This document shows positions 11,371 through 23,829 of a DNA stretch of 64,000 bases, piece after piece; the stretch's first letter is position 1, and each line of letters starts with the position of its first letter. A program made the translations under genes and the position numbers. Source of the stretch: Uranotaenia lowii (taxonomy: Eukaryota; Arthropoda; Insecta; Diptera; Culicidae); NCBI RefSeq assembly GCF_029784155.1, contig NC_073693.1, positions 237,712,447 through 237,776,446 of the forward strand. The letters run 5' to 3'. Under the pieces are notes generated by a model that saw only the letters and a program-made list of their open reading frames with translations, was not told the origin of the DNA and did no database searches.

Positions 11371-14300
11371 ATTTATAGTTTAAGAAACCCCGTAATGTAA
11401 CTCAAATATGCGTCTCAGACATTATTCAGTTGCAACGCTTCAGTTTTCTTTCATTCAATGTCATAGAAAAAAATTCGAAAAAACATGCTCAGAAAAAAGA
11501 CTGTGCTCGATAAAAATTCCACTTATTATCCAAGAAAGCTGAAGTTGAGTGCTATACCATGGACATGAGGATATATAATTTTTTAAATTTTTCATAATCA
11601 TGACCACAAAAAATGTAAAAAAGTGGTGTATAACCGTACTTTTCAATCAATGAACCGTCAAAATTGTTAAGGTCCTATCTGATAAATTTTGAAAAGAGGA
11701 TTGGGAAGTTGACGTAATTTGAAACATTTTTTCAATTTTAAATTTTCAAAATACGAAAAACAGATTTATTGACGAATTTTTTGGCAATTTGCAATTTCTC
11801 ATATTTTATAAGACTTAAATTCAACTTTGTACTGGATTTTGAGTATATGCGAGATTTCTGTCATAAATGTATATTAACCAGAAAGGAAATTTCTTACCGA
11901 TTTCAGTGGTGTAACGATATTAGCGCTGAGATACTTTATTTAATCAGGCCGTTAAATATCAAATTCTTCTTTCGTCATTCTCACTTCGGTTTATCCTAAA
12001 ATTCCGAATGGGTAACTATTTTATAAGTATTTTTTAAAAGAAAAATCGATAGCCCTTTTATTTGAATAATGAAACATTTTCCATATCGAAATACTGATTG
12101 CGAAAATGGGAATTTTATCATCTTTATTTGTCTATACTTTTTAGAATTTTCGATTTAAAATTTCGCGATCATCCAATCCAATTGTATGCAATTTTGTTGC
12201 ACACAAGTTTTGGTACATGTTTTTGTTATTTTGAATTACTTTTTATTAATTACACCCTCGAAATGTTTCAACTCAGAGTGACAAAGGAAGGATTTAAAAT
12301 TATTTCAGCCTTATTACTAAAAACTTAAAAAAATCCGTTTTTAACTCCTTCCCCATAGAGATTTCTTTCAAGTAAAGTATTCAGAAAATTTGCTAACCTT
12401 CGGTGATTTTTTTCAAGTAAAATGTTATGCAAATCTTTCAAAGACTAGGACATTTTATTTTAAGACACTATATGACGTTTCTAAATTGATACGAATTTTG
12501 AATTTCGGTTTGGCATTTAATAAACCTTTTTTTGTGTTGAAACTCAAATCTTGATACAAAAACACTCTTGATTATATTTAGAATAAGTTCTGATTAAGAA
12601 ATGTTCATGTTCATGTTCATGAAAAAGTTCAGACGTTATTACAAATTTCTAATTTTCATTACAAATTTTCTCTCAAATACTCTTCGAGAAATCAACTTCA
12701 GCCTCAATATTATTTTGTGATTCTTGTTCTTCTAAATGTTCAACCCACATTCAAAAGGGTTCTGATAATGTACAGAAGGCCACAAAATTTACATTTTTCC
12801 GAGGTGTAATGAACTTTAGAGCAAATTTTCATGCAATGGGGTGCTCTGAATTCAAATGTGTAATTAGTTTATTTTTCAATTAGCTTTTGTTTTTTTAAAT
12901 AAATTTTCAAAAAAAGGTAAAAATAATTAAAGAAAAGTACCGCAAGTAAATTTAACTTCTGCGAGAAAATTTAGAGAAGTTTCTATTTGTTTACTTTTTC
13001 CCATTCTGAAAAAATCATTTTGCAGGCTTCATCAAAAAGGATGAATTAAATAAAACCTTTTTTTATATTTTTCTTCAGTAATGTCAGAAATATTTTTATT
13101 AATATCTTTATAAATTTCAAAAACTGTAAAATTTATCTTTTCTCTAACTTTAACGATCTATAACATTTGTCATCATCATGATCAAAGTATTTTTCCTTTA
13201 TTAAATGAAGTTTGTATAGTAAACAAATTTAGAATATTTTTTCATGTAGTTTTGGAGTTCTGCAGATATTAATGATTGATTTCACTCAATACTTATTCAT
13301 TATTAAACTAATAAACTCTATATCAACGAAACTAGAGGCGATAGATAAAATCGGTGTAAGGATTCGAATTCAGGACGCCAAAATCTACCAATAACCATTG
13401 CAATTTTTATTGGGATTTTCCTCGTCGATTCTTTTCGGTTCGTTCAGCCTTTTCCTAGATGATTTACAAATGTAACAGTTTTGAGAACATGTGTCGGTCA
13501 ATTCGTGAATTACTTTTGTATGTATTAGCCATGGTAAAGAGAAGTTCGCTTTTAATACTGACATAGAAATTTTTGAACAAACAACATGTGTGACGTAATG
13601 ATTTTATCTCGTCTTCCATTTTCAAACTTCTCTCTTTAAAAGACATTTGATTGGTCTACATAATGTAGTTGAAGAAGGATAGTCATTGTTCCCTTTTAAA
13701 AAGTTCATTTGACGGATTTTAATGTATGGGAGAATCAGGATCCGTGATCCCTGGGGATACTTGATTCGTTAGCTACATATATCTCGTTACTAAAAAGTTA
13801 AAAGAGTTAAAATTTTCCAATAAAAATATTCATTTAAATATGCCATTCGCAAGAGTATAAAATGAACTTTATAATGCCATATATTCTAAGCAATAATGGT
13901 AAACTCTCAATTAATGTTCAGAAAAAGTTTTCTAAAATGTTCATTGTGGGTTTAATTGACCCCTAGAGTTCATAAAGGTATATTTTTCGACTATATCGCC
14001 AAGATATCATTGCCAAGTATGGATTTATAAATTTTTATATAAAAACCAATATTTTTCCGATTTCAGCTTCGTAAAAAGACTCATAAAAATTGATTTTATG
14101 TTAAAATTAGAAAATCGCGCCTTGTAGTATGCTGAGATTGTAGAGTTGAAGATATAATTTAGAATACTCTTTTTCTGCGCTTATAAATTGTGAAATGAGA
14201 ATTGATATGGATAAAAACAGTCCATGGACCTTCCGTTTTTTTTCTTTAAATTTAAGCCACCTTGAATAAAATATCACGTCTCCTTTAATGAGGGATTCAA

Positions 14301-15994
14301 TTCCTTAACTTTAAAAATATGTCTGTTTTTAATGTCCCATCAGAATGCTTTTAATTCATCGACGGGATCATGTTTCTTTCTAATTTTTGGAGCATACAGA
14401 AACTTGAAATGATATGCTGTCAGAAAATGCAAAAGATGACGAGTTGCTAAATTTTTCAAAAAGATATGATGGAAACAAGAAAAAGGTATCAAGTATCCCC
14501 ATTCTCCCCTACTGAGCTTTGGTTAAGTCACTGCGAAAAAGTAACGCCAAACCTTCCTCTGGAGTACACGGATCTACTGTGAGTGGTACAGACGCTTGCG
14601 AGGATGCGTCTGGCGATTTTGTCAGTGATTTGACTTCTTGCCTTACATTTCAGGTAATTATCTACTAGCAATTAACAGTTTAAAAAAAACATTGTATGGA
14701 AATTTCATTTCGCTGTATCGAATATATGTGTATCTAAAACCAAACTCGCCAAACAAGACATACTTAATAGTACGCTTGCGCCTCCTGAGACCGTTATCTG
14801 CACAAAAGCAGAAATTTGTTAATAACTTTTAAAGCTAGAAAAATATCGGGTGTTACAGGAGGATTGAAATTTTTGTTTGAAAAAACATAAAAATTGAAAA
14901 TTTTGAAAATAAAAAATCTCGAGTAAACAAAAAACACATCCCTAGTTTTTTCTGTGTCTAATATTTGTGTTACAAACTATTTAATGCAGTAAAAAGTGGA
15001 TTAATTCGTTTGCCTCAATTCGAGATATAGCCGCTCAAAAATTAATAAATTTTTTCACAATAATGCTCCTAGCTTCAAAAGACAACAAGATAGCCATTTA
15101 TAGTCCTTGAAAAAAGATGCGTTTTGTTGTGTTGAGAAAGTGTTTAGAACACATCAAACTTGTAGAGCTGCTATCAAAAAAGTTATAAGCAAAAAACCAT
15201 TTTTTAGACACGTCCTACTTTTTTTATCTTTAAAAAACCATAGAGCGTTGCCATTTCATTGCACGACTTGAGTATGTTCAGCAAAGTTTCTTAAAAGATA
15301 CGATTTATAGCTTTCTAGAACATTTCTATACTCTATCTATTCACCGAAAGGAATTAGTTAATTTCACGGTATTGACACTTCCTAATAATTCACCATTTAA
15401 AAAAAGGCGTTTGTATAAAGTAACTTTGTAGAACAAATGATTTGTCTAAAACACACCGATTTTGTTTTATAATTTTGTTTCGCTGAATATTTGATCTGGA
15501 CCACTACTGTGCATTGGCTTCAAAATACTGTATTCTTTAGTTATCATTGAATTCAATAAATATATTTTTTTTAATGATAAGCAGTTTTAATTGAAAAACA
15601 TTTCATCTTAAATGTTTAAAAAATTATCTGTTTAATCTTTATATTTTGTTTGTATTTTCAAATAAATTTTCAAAATTTTGCAGTATAGCGTTTTGAAATT
15701 CATAGTCAAACTATTTATATTCTTAGAAATATTTTTAACTAAGTTTTTAACTAAGTTATTTGAACTCATCTTTTTTGAATATATCGTGTTTTTTTAGTTA
15801 ATCTATTAAAAGTTCCAAAAATTATTAGGTACTAGTAGCAACTTTAAAGCTTTATTTCAATGCCCTTCAGTTTTGTACTTTCAATAATATTGAATATTAC
15901 AACAAAACACGGAATTCATATTTTTTTAATTTCTATCAGTTTCTTCTTGATAATTTTAGAATTTATCCTTTTTCCAACCTGTACTTCGTCATTA
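11371..15994. other. Long AT-rich stretch with one small GC-richer island
   Basis: No convincing gene. At 12600-12625 GTTCAT is repeated four times. At about 14515-14650 a short GC-richer island contains CTACT|GTGAGTGG (donor-like) and ACATTTCAG (acceptor-like), but neither bounds an open frame I would defend. About 15000-15490 reads like the interior of an old repeat. Everything else is low-complexity. Confidence 0.45.
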
Positions 15995-16522
15995 GGGGAG
16001 AGGCGGGCTATATGCGCATATTAAGGAAACCACTAATTTTCTCCCGTATTCTAATAGATAGGAGTCTGAAAACTATATACACATGAGCGGACATCTGTTT
16101 TATACAAGTTAGAGTAATTTTTCTGTTAAAATCTGTTAATCTGTTAAAAACCTGCCTTGATATGGGCATTCAGAACCTTTCTCTTATTCCAATATCTTAT
16201 CATTTACAACTTTGCTAAAAGCTTCAATTTGTTGAATTTCCGATTTCCAGATGAATAAGAAAGAAAAAACATTAAAATTTTTGTTCACAGAATCTGTACA
16301 CACGATAATTAAAGTTCGATATATTATAACAAAACTGACACAAATCTTGTTTGAATTTTTAAATTTTTTTGGCTTTATATAACCATCAAATTTCTTCATG
16401 CCATGTTTCAATAGCATATTACCCTCAAACTGCACTGATAAGATACGTTGAATCTCCAGCCATATCGTCAATCGGCTGTATGCGCATATTACCCAACATG
16501 CGCATTTAGGAACACTTCCCCC
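15995..16522. mobile_element. TA-flanked MITE (copy 2, internally deleted)
   Basis: Flanked by TA (15993-15994 and 16523-16524). Starts GGGGAGAGGCGGGCTATATG and ends GGAACACTTCCCCC, with ATGCGCATA near both ends. Aligned by eye to the copy at 46228-47150, the two ends are nearly identical but about 0.4 kb of the middle is missing; the junction falls near 16150, between a CTGTTAA repeat and CCTGCCTTGATATGGGC. A typical internal-deletion derivative. Confidence 0.8.
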
Positions 16523-16524
16523 TA

Positions 16525-16967
16525 TACGCTTTCAATGATGAATTGAACATGTTGTTTAATTAACAAATTGCGGACCAAATACGAGATATCTCCTTTTTTT
16601 GCTTGACGCGAATGCTCTTCACTGAGAAGCATAACTCAAAAGTAATTCATTTAAAATAGAAAGTTTGTTCTACATATTTACTGATAATTTACAGATGAAA
16701 ACTTGGTAGAATTTGGTCCATTCGTTTTTGAAAAAGAGTATGCCAAATTTTGGAGCTCTCAGGCTTAGATTTTTTAGCGGTCCCTAATGTGTCAACTTTT
16801 ATTGAAAGAATTTTTATTTAAAATTTGATTTTCTTTGATATTAATTTTCGACTGGATGATTTTTATTTTGAGGTTTTAATGGTTAACGGCTTAATCAGTC
16901 ATATTCTTGAAAAGCTGATTTAAAATAAAATTGTAGGTATTATCATTTAGCTAAACAATTTTTAACC
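16525..16967. other. AT-rich DNA without a recognised feature
   Basis: Separates two MITEs. No open frame of interest and no repeat that I recognise. Confidence 0.5.
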
Positions 16968-16975
16968 ATGGTTAA

Positions 16976-17670
16976 TAGAGTGCCCCAAATGACCCGACTT
17001 TTGAAAAAGTTATGCGCTGCAGGCTAAAATTGATCCTTGGCCTAGTACAAGATCTCATGCCAAATTTGGGCCCAATCGGATCACGGGAATGGGTCGCTCA
17101 ACGAGCCTGAAGTTTGTATGGGATTTTGAGACGTTTTGTTCGGGAGAAACATGAAAAACCAGTTTTTCATCAATAACTTCGGTTTCCGTCAGCCGATTTC
17201 TTTCAAAAACGGGTTTTCTTAAAGCCTAAATTATGAAAAATATTTCATCCCAAGACTGCATTTGATAAGAGTTATGATAAAAAAAATATTAGGCTTCAAA
17301 AATGGGCTAACTTTTTTAACGGTGGTATTCAGTACTGTTAATTAGGCGTCAATATGTTCGACCGCCTCGATTCATTAACAGTGATGAATACCGTCCTTGA
17401 AAAAGTTAGCCCATTTTTGAAGCCTAATAACTTTCTTATCTTAATTCTAATTGAAATGCAGTCTTCGGATGAAATCTTTTTCATAATTTAGGCTTTAAGA
17501 AAACCCGTTTTTGAAAGAAATCGGTCGACGGGAACCAAAGACCCCTTCCCGTGATCCGATCTGACCCAAATTTGGCATGAGATCTTGTACTAGGACTAGG
17601 ATCAATTTCAGCCTGCAGCGCATAACATTTCACAGGTTTTGAATTTCCCATACAAATTTGGGGCAGTCTA
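16976..17670. mobile_element. Foldback element FB3 with 8-bp target duplication
   Basis: Flanked by a perfect 8-bp duplication ATGGTTAA (16968-16975 and 17671-17678). Ends TAGAGTGCCCCAAAT and, inverted, TAGACTGCCCCAAAT. The arms are long: CAAGATCTCATGCCAAATTT at about 17049 is inverted at about 17568, and TTCAAAAATGGGCTAACTTT at about 17298 is inverted near 17400. The centre is about 17340-17390. The duplication length and short ends point to a hAT-derived MITE. A divergent one-arm relative is at about 63571-63780 and end fragments lie at 24389-24410 and 37549-37572. Confidence 0.85.
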
Positions 17671-17678
17671 ATGGTTAA

Positions 17679-18350
17679 TTTCTGATTTGATCTGAAATTC
17701 ATTTTACGATTCCGATTTATAGTTTTTGAAATCTGGTGGTATATTTTTGAATTCTATTTCTGTGCTCTGATTCTTATTTCGGAAGCTTTCAAGTCTGGTT
17801 TTATTCGGAGTATGAATTCGCATTCGTTTTCTGATGTTCCTGAAATATTCATTATAAACTTGTAAACTAGGCTGCTTAAGATTTCTCTAACCAAATTGCT
17901 TGTTCAGTATAATGAAAAATATTTTGAATATTTTTTAAACAATTTACCGGATTTATTGTGTATTTTTGGTATTGTTATTATTTCTAACAAAATCTGATTT
18001 CCGAGACCCCTCCCATGGATGAGACTTTCGCACAAGCCTGGAGCATTGAATAGGGAAAACAGTCTCCTTATCTGACAAACTTTTTAAGACGCCGATTTCG
18101 TTTTTTCTTGAAATCGTTCAATCGACACCGTGAATTGTGATTAACGACTATTACCATTGAATAAACTTTAGATTTAAAAATGTATCGTTCAGTTTTTTTT
18201 TTAATTTCATTATTTTAAGAACTTATCATCCCACAAAAATTGCATACAAATCTAAAACAACTTCCGTCAATTGCAAGAAAAATCTATTGAAACGTTACTA
18301 CTCAGGCTATTCCATATGTACTGAAGTTTAATGATCCGTACATTCATTTT
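17679..18350. other. AT-rich DNA without a recognised feature
   Basis: Low-complexity sequence with repeated GATT/TTCTG words. No gene or repeat assigned. Confidence 0.5.
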
Positions 18351-19100
18351 ATTGGTACAATTCGACGGGTCACAACGAGTGTCAGCGCCGTTTTTTTTTA
18401 TTGTGTGGGCGGATATGTTGTAGCTGCCGACCCAGCAGTGAACGGCAGATAAACAATCGTACGCAAAGCGAAACAAAGTTTTGCTCATGAGGTTTCAATA
18501 TCCTCTGTTTGGGTACCCAAAAACCGATCAGGTTTGAATTTAGAGCAACTGGTTTTGTTTGATTTGGAACCAAACGACAACATTTCAACTCTTCGGTTGA
18601 CCTTCGAGCGCCACATTCTTCTTTGACCCCTCCTTTTATTTAGTAGAGGTAAACTGAATTGCACAGCGCCAACAAACCAGTGCAAAGGGGAGCTCCGTTT
18701 CGGATCCAATCGCTCCTAAGCCTATGGTGTTGGGAGCAGGTCTTCGATGATGACTATACCTACTACACTCCACACATGCCGATACGCTCAATTGAGCACC
18801 ATGAGGCGTTGAGCATTCCACGGAATGTGTGCTGCTGTTGTTGTTGTTCGGTTTGTAGCTTATTTGTTCAGATCGGAACTATCGCCATTTATGAGTCGAG
18901 CGGTTTCACACACCCTCCTTTGGCTGGTGAATCTTGATGATCTGATCGGCTTTGTGGGGTACAAGAGCTCTCCGGTGCAGATTATTGTGTTTGGAAACAT
19001 GGTTCAATTTTGGTCGGAATGTCGTCGCACCAAACCAACTGATTGCAGCGTGCTGGAAAATTTGTAACCGTTCCGAGGCGAAAATCCGCATGACCCCGCG
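18351..19100. promoter_or_regulatory. GC-richer unique island, possible host exon or regulatory region
   Basis: Unique sequence, clearly less AT-rich than its flanks and without transposon similarity. Several overlapping frames exist on both strands (for example 18659-18937 plus, 18485-18709 minus), which is what GC-richer non-coding DNA gives by chance; none shows a recognisable domain. It contains CTGCTGTTGTTGTTGTT. Islands of this kind in an insect intergenic region are often 5' exons or enhancers. The specific role is unknown. Confidence 0.25.
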
Positions 19101-19926
19101 CTCTCAAATGTGAGAAATAATGCATAATTTATGATAAAGCCATCCCAAAATGTTTCTAATCCACAGCTGGCCTAGTGTCGTGGTTTAACCCGCCCAACCT
19201 CCCAGAGATGATGGAAAAAAGAAAAAAAAAAACGGTAGATGGAAACGCAAAAGTTTCATTTTTATTACAAGTCAGCTGCTGGGGCAATTGTTACCTTGAA
19301 GCGACTTGAAGTTTGAAGTAACTTGTCAAACAAGACTCGACCGACTTCTTGGGTGGTGGAGAGCTGCACTCCGAAATGAGGTCTAGCTTTTTTGTCTAAT
19401 CAAATCACGCGTACCCTACCTACCTGGTTAAGGGGTGATGAAGAAAAAGTTGACAGATTTGGGTGCTCCGGCTTTTCCTAAATTGGGAACAAGAATTTGC
19501 CACGAGCTGGAATAAATTATGATATTAAACAGATCTTTAACTCCTATGATAGCTATCTCTAGAGATCAACTTCTATTGATATGTTAACAAAATAATTCAT
19601 ATCAAAATCTCAATCTGATCTATTTAAAAAAAATCAATGAAAAGCATGTCTAAATTTGGTTATACTGTCAGGTATAGGACCAAGTGGGGTGAATATGAAT
19701 AAATTACTGAGATTTTTCTATCTTCAGTAAAAAGAAGACTTGAATCATTTTAGAACAAATCCAAAATAAATCGTATCGTTCCCCCTTATCATAAAAGGAT
19801 TTTCGGTTTATTTTTTAAGTTGCACCTGGTGCTTTGAAAATGTCAGCTCGTAATTAGGTTGATATCATGCTAGGGCGATAAGCGTCGTTTGGCGTTCTGC
19901 GTTCCAATAAAAAAAGAAAAAAAACG
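19101..19926. other. Mixed unique DNA without a recognised feature
   Basis: Moderate GC content at 19140-19500, AT-rich afterwards. No gene or repeat that I can name. Ends in an A-rich run directly before the SINE. Confidence 0.4.
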
Positions 19927-19927
19927 C

Positions 19928-20102
19928 ACGTCTCGGTGGTCGAGTGGTTAGCGTAGTACGACGGTAATCGCTTGTCCACTGATGGCATGGGTTCGATTCC
20001 CATCTCGGTACAGGGTTTTAAATGTTAATCTTAAGTTGTCCTCGTGACTTATTCAGTCTGTAAAGCCAAAATCGGCTAAGACGATGTATGTCTTTTTATA
20101 GG
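19928..20102 (+). repeat. tRNA-derived SINE (copy 1)
   Basis: The head contains a pol III box A, TGGTCGAGTGG, and 11-bp box B, GGTTCGATTCC, spaced as in a tRNA, followed by a body with TTAATCTTAAGTTGTCC and CAGTCTGTAAAGCC and a tail ending ATGTATGTCTTTTTATA. A second copy of head and body lies inverted at about 28927-31580, so this is a SINE and not a functional tRNA gene. The 3' end abuts the mariner at its TA target. Confidence 0.8.
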
Positions 20103-20104
20103 TA

Positions 20105-21370
20105 AAGGGTGATACGGTCAAAATTTGGTCAAGGGAAAACGCGTGTAAATCGGTGAAATCGTTTATTTAAAAAATTGAATTAAATTTCTTTTTCAAGTTT
20201 AATTAGTATAAAATTCAGGAAAAAATCCGAATTGCCAGGCCTTACGCTTAACCCCTGCCATCAGATTTTGTACAGCCATCTTGTCCACCTTCTTCGCCGC
20301 AGAAAGCCAGTATGCCTTGAACTGATGCTCGTCCTTAGTAGTTTTTTTGGTCTTCTTTAGGTTCCGCTTGACAATAGCCCAGTATTTCTCAATTGGGCGG
20401 AACTCTGGCGTGTTGGGAGGGTTCTTGTCCTTGGGAACCACCTGCACGTTGTTGGCGGCGTACCACTCCATGGCCTTTTTACCGTAATGGCAAGATGCCA
20501 AATCGCGCCAGAACAGTACGGAACAACCGTGTTTCTTCAGGAGAGGCAGCAGACGTTTATTCAAACACTCTTTCACGTAAATTTCTTGGTTGACAGTCCC
20601 GGAAGCTATGAAAATGCTGCTTTTCAAGCCACAGGTACAGAGGGCTTGCCAAACCAGACATTTCTCCGCGAACTTTGACAGTTTCATGTGCTTGAAAATA
20701 TCTGCTACCTTTCACCTTCCTTTTGCCGTATAAAACTCCTGTCCCGGAAGCTGCTTGTAGTCGGCTTTGACGTAGGTTTCGTCGTCCATTACCACGCAGT
20801 CAAACCTCGTCAGCATCGTCGTGTACAGCCTCCGGGATCGCGCTTTGGCCGTCGTATTTTGTTTATCATCGCGATTTGGGGTCACTACCTTCTTGTAAGT
20901 CGTAGTCTGGCTCGTTTTTTGCTCGATGCACGGTCGTAGACGATACACCCAGCTTATTTGCGGCATCTCGGAGAGAGAGGTTAGGGTTTCGCTTGAAACT
21001 ACCGGCAACTCTCTTTGTTGTCTCAGCGGCTTCCGGTTTTCGATTTCCCCCCGATCCAGACTTCCTGGCTGTCGACAAACGTTCCCCAAACAATTTAATT
21101 ACATTTGTAACGGTTGATTAGGCAACTTTTAGCGATATTGCCAGCTTTGCGTACGAGTAGCTCGGATTTTCGCGATGCGCGAGCAAAATTTTGATACGCT
21201 GCTCTTCTTCCTTGGACGGCATTTTGATAACTGAAGAGTGAATTCCAAAATCAAAATAGGAGCAACATTCTACACACACCTTCAAAATGAGGGGTGTTCA
21301 GGTTTTTAAATGCAAAATTGGAAGATATAAGTCAAGTTGATATTGACCAAATTTTGACCGTATCGCCCTA
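20105..21370 (-). mobile_element. Tc1/mariner element, DD37E (ITmD37E) type
   Basis: 1266-bp element with TA on both sides (20103-20104, 21371-21372). Terminal inverted repeats of about 27 bp share GATACGGTCAAAATTTGGTC. The transposase lies on the minus strand. Its insertion point coincides with the junction of the upstream SINE and the downstream LINE fragment. The subfamily rests on the 37-residue spacing between the last two catalytic acids. Termini are well kept while the gene is broken, so it is probably a fairly recent but dead copy. Confidence 0.9.
20199..21093 (-). pseudogene. DD37E transposase, inactivated
   Basis: Would catalyse cut-and-paste transposition of its own element. The N-terminal part (21093 down to about 20880) carries a helix-turn-helix: LSLRDAANKLGVSSTTVHR. 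The catalytic core follows in another frame: first Asp in VVMDDETYVKADY (about 20775), second Asp in LFWRDLASCHYG, and Glu in RPIEKYW, with exactly 37 residues between the last two. A frameshift separates the HTH frame from the core (near 20880-20900), and a TGA (20714-20712) interrupts the core in frame between GR and KVADIFKHMK. The C-terminus reads to a stop at 20199. All three catalytic residues survive; the reading frame does not. Confidence 0.88.
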
Positions 21371-21372
21371 TA

Positions 21373-22790
21373 TGGTGGCAGTCGAACGGCATCATTCCAT
21401 GGCAATCGACGGAGTGCAAATCGTAGGAACTTCTTTTGTACCCTTTCCTGTCGTTCAATTTGTAGTACCTGGTGAGGTCTCCAAACTATCATGACATATT
21501 CTAAAACGCTACGCACCAGGGAACAGAAAACCGCTTCCAGACAATAACCATCCCCAAAGTCTGCAGGGTTCCTTCAGACGGAACCCAAAATGGCAAAACC
21601 TTTTGCAGAGGTATCAGCTATGTGTTCCGAGAAGGATAGTTTGTGATCGAATATAACGCCAAGATCTTACCATTTCCACGGCATCCATTGCACTGTTAAA
21701 ACACTGATCATACTGACACGACACTTAGAACAAAAATTCGATCATTATCTGGCTATTTTTTTCGTCAAATTTAACAGGTTCGCAATACCGACGGCAGGTG
21801 GCGAACCTATAGTTTTTCCAGTAGAAATGCCCTGTAGGAAAAATGTACCTGTTTTGCACGATTTTATCGTCTGAATTGCCTGTTTTTTGCGAAAGTCGGG
21901 TGGCACTTTCTAACTGGGATAGCATTTCTTCAAATCGATCGATGCGCACTCTGGAATCGATATTGCGTACTATCGATTCCAGAGTGCGTAAATTATCCAA
22001 AAAACGAAATCGACTGCCAGTCAGTATGGTCAGTGGTTAAAACGTAACAATTCTCTCGTTTTACATAACGTAATGCATCTACATATACTAGCATTAACTA
22101 CCATTCCATGAAATTACTGCACCAATTCAGGAGAGTGGAGATGTTTGCTTGAAGTGCTGCACAGTCCATAAGTGATTCAATGTTCCTGAATATATTAAGG
22201 TCCTAAGTGGCTTCCCTGAGGGACACCGTAGGGGACAACAAATGGCTGAGACTGGATTCACCGTAAGTTAACAAATGCTCGTCGATTTGTCAGGTACGAG
22301 AGCAGCCACATTGTAGACCTCGATGGGAAGCCATAGCGTACAATTTTGCGGATTGCGATCTCATAAGGAACCTTATCAAATGCTTTGGAAAAGTCTATAT
22401 AAATGGCGTCTACTTGTTGCTTTTTGCTAACAGCAGTATATAGTGTAACGGAATAGCTCATAAGATTTGAAACCGTAGATCTATTCTTCATCAAGCCGTG
22501 TTGATATTCAGATAATTGGTTTAGCAGCATTATAAAGTGTCTCGTAGAGAAATGTTTCAAAAACTTTCGACAGGCAACAGAGTATCGAAATAGGTTTATA
22601 ACTCTCCACTCCATGAATATTTCCCCGATTTATGAATTGGGGTTATGGCAGCGGTCTTCCAGATGCTAGGAAAAATACCATCAACGAAGCTCTGTGTTCC
22701 ACCATGGCTGTTTGTATGATTTTCGGGAAGGACGTTTCCTCGGAGTGTGAAGCGCAGCTATCCTTAGCAAATGATTGTAGAAAAAACAGC
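21373..22790 (-). pseudogene. Jockey-type non-LTR retrotransposon reverse transcriptase fragment
   Basis: Minus-strand RT pieces in several frames, in the right order. N-terminal part near 22690-22640 (IFPSIWKTAAITPIHKSG), then STVSNLMSY and the motif A region IYIDFSKAFDKVP in the frame ending 22258, motif B as VPQGSHLGP (about 22225), and the C-terminal SVLEYVMIVWRPHQ...RFALRRLP near 21500-21390. The YADD region is missing. A segment at about 21725-22060 does not fit the LINE and contains a perfect hairpin. The fragment ends at the mariner target site. A related copy is at 40976-42144 on the other strand. Confidence 0.75.
21945..21988. repeat. Perfect 18-bp inverted repeat
   Basis: Arms 21945-21962 and 21971-21988, CGCACTCTGGAATCGATA and its exact reverse complement, around the 8-nt spacer TTGCGTAC. 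It lies in a segment foreign to the surrounding LINE fragment, so it may be the terminal or central repeat of a small inserted element. Confidence 0.75.
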
Positions 22791-22859
22791 CTCATCAGGG
22801 CATATTCAATAAGGTGTAACCAATCTATAGATGCCAGTATTTCAATTACTGGTACATAA

Positions 22860-23821
22860 TTACATCTTCAATGTCGTAACTGTAATCGTCATCATTCATG
22901 ACGTTATCGTCGAAGCAATCAAATATTATTACATTTGGTCTATGATGGCGTTTAGTGGATAAAATTAAACTAGGTGGGTCTACAATATCATTTACATCTC
23001 GTTTGTTCATAAAAAAAATCATAAGTTTGTAGCCATAAAACTAAACTGATGTGAATTTTTCAGCTTGAACTTGAGCTTAGATAAATCGTACATTTCAGTA
23101 GTTGCTACTCCGTGATTGACAAGAACCATCAAAATTGTACATTGATCCAAATAAATGGGGCTTGGGATTAGCTTACCATTTTCTGTGTACACGTTTCGAA
23201 GGTTCCTTATTTTGTATTATCAATAACAGCGCCGGCCACGTCCTTACGGTTCATCGAGGAAAGGGAAGGATTGTTAGTTCGACTCCCGTTGCTAATAGAG
23301 ACCGAATACACCTCTAAATCTCCATGGTCGTCACAGGAAGGGTGGTTTGTTAGAAGGGAAGGTAAATAAGATCTGGATTCCCTTTGGAAAGGGATGTGAT
23401 CACAGCAAAGTTAAATACTTAATGGTCGTCGCATCGCATACTATCGAGTACATCGCGTTTTTATTTAGAGCAAATTTTATCCAGTTCATAAATTGAAACT
23501 TATTTTTAATTTAAAGTCTTATTAAGAATGGGTTTTATTTAAAAAGTATATCTAATAAAGTTCAAAATTAAAAAAATAACCATAAGATTCCAAACTCATT
23601 CATCGGATAATAATTTAGCACATCAACAAGTTGGTGGCAATGTGACAAGTGTTTACTACTGAAAAATTACACAAGGCAACAAAATTTACATTATTCCGAA
23701 GTGCAAAGAATTGAAAGTTAGTTTTGAATTATTTGAGTGTCTTGAATTATTCTTGTATCCAAATATATGAAAAAGTTTTAATTACTATCAGCACTTGTTT
23801 TGTTAAATAAATAACTATTGG
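22860..23821. other. Unassigned DNA with a GC-richer block at 23225-23410
   Basis: Mostly AT-rich. The GC-richer block contains TTAGTTCGACTCCCG, which resembles a tRNA box B, but I see no box A at the right distance. It may be part of an unnamed repeat. No ORF of interest. Confidence 0.35.
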
Positions 23822-23829
23822 AAATAGGT

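Noticed and set aside
19928..20012. Functional tRNA gene
   Set aside because: Box A and B are good, but a second copy shares a non-tRNA body and tail, so it is a SINE head.
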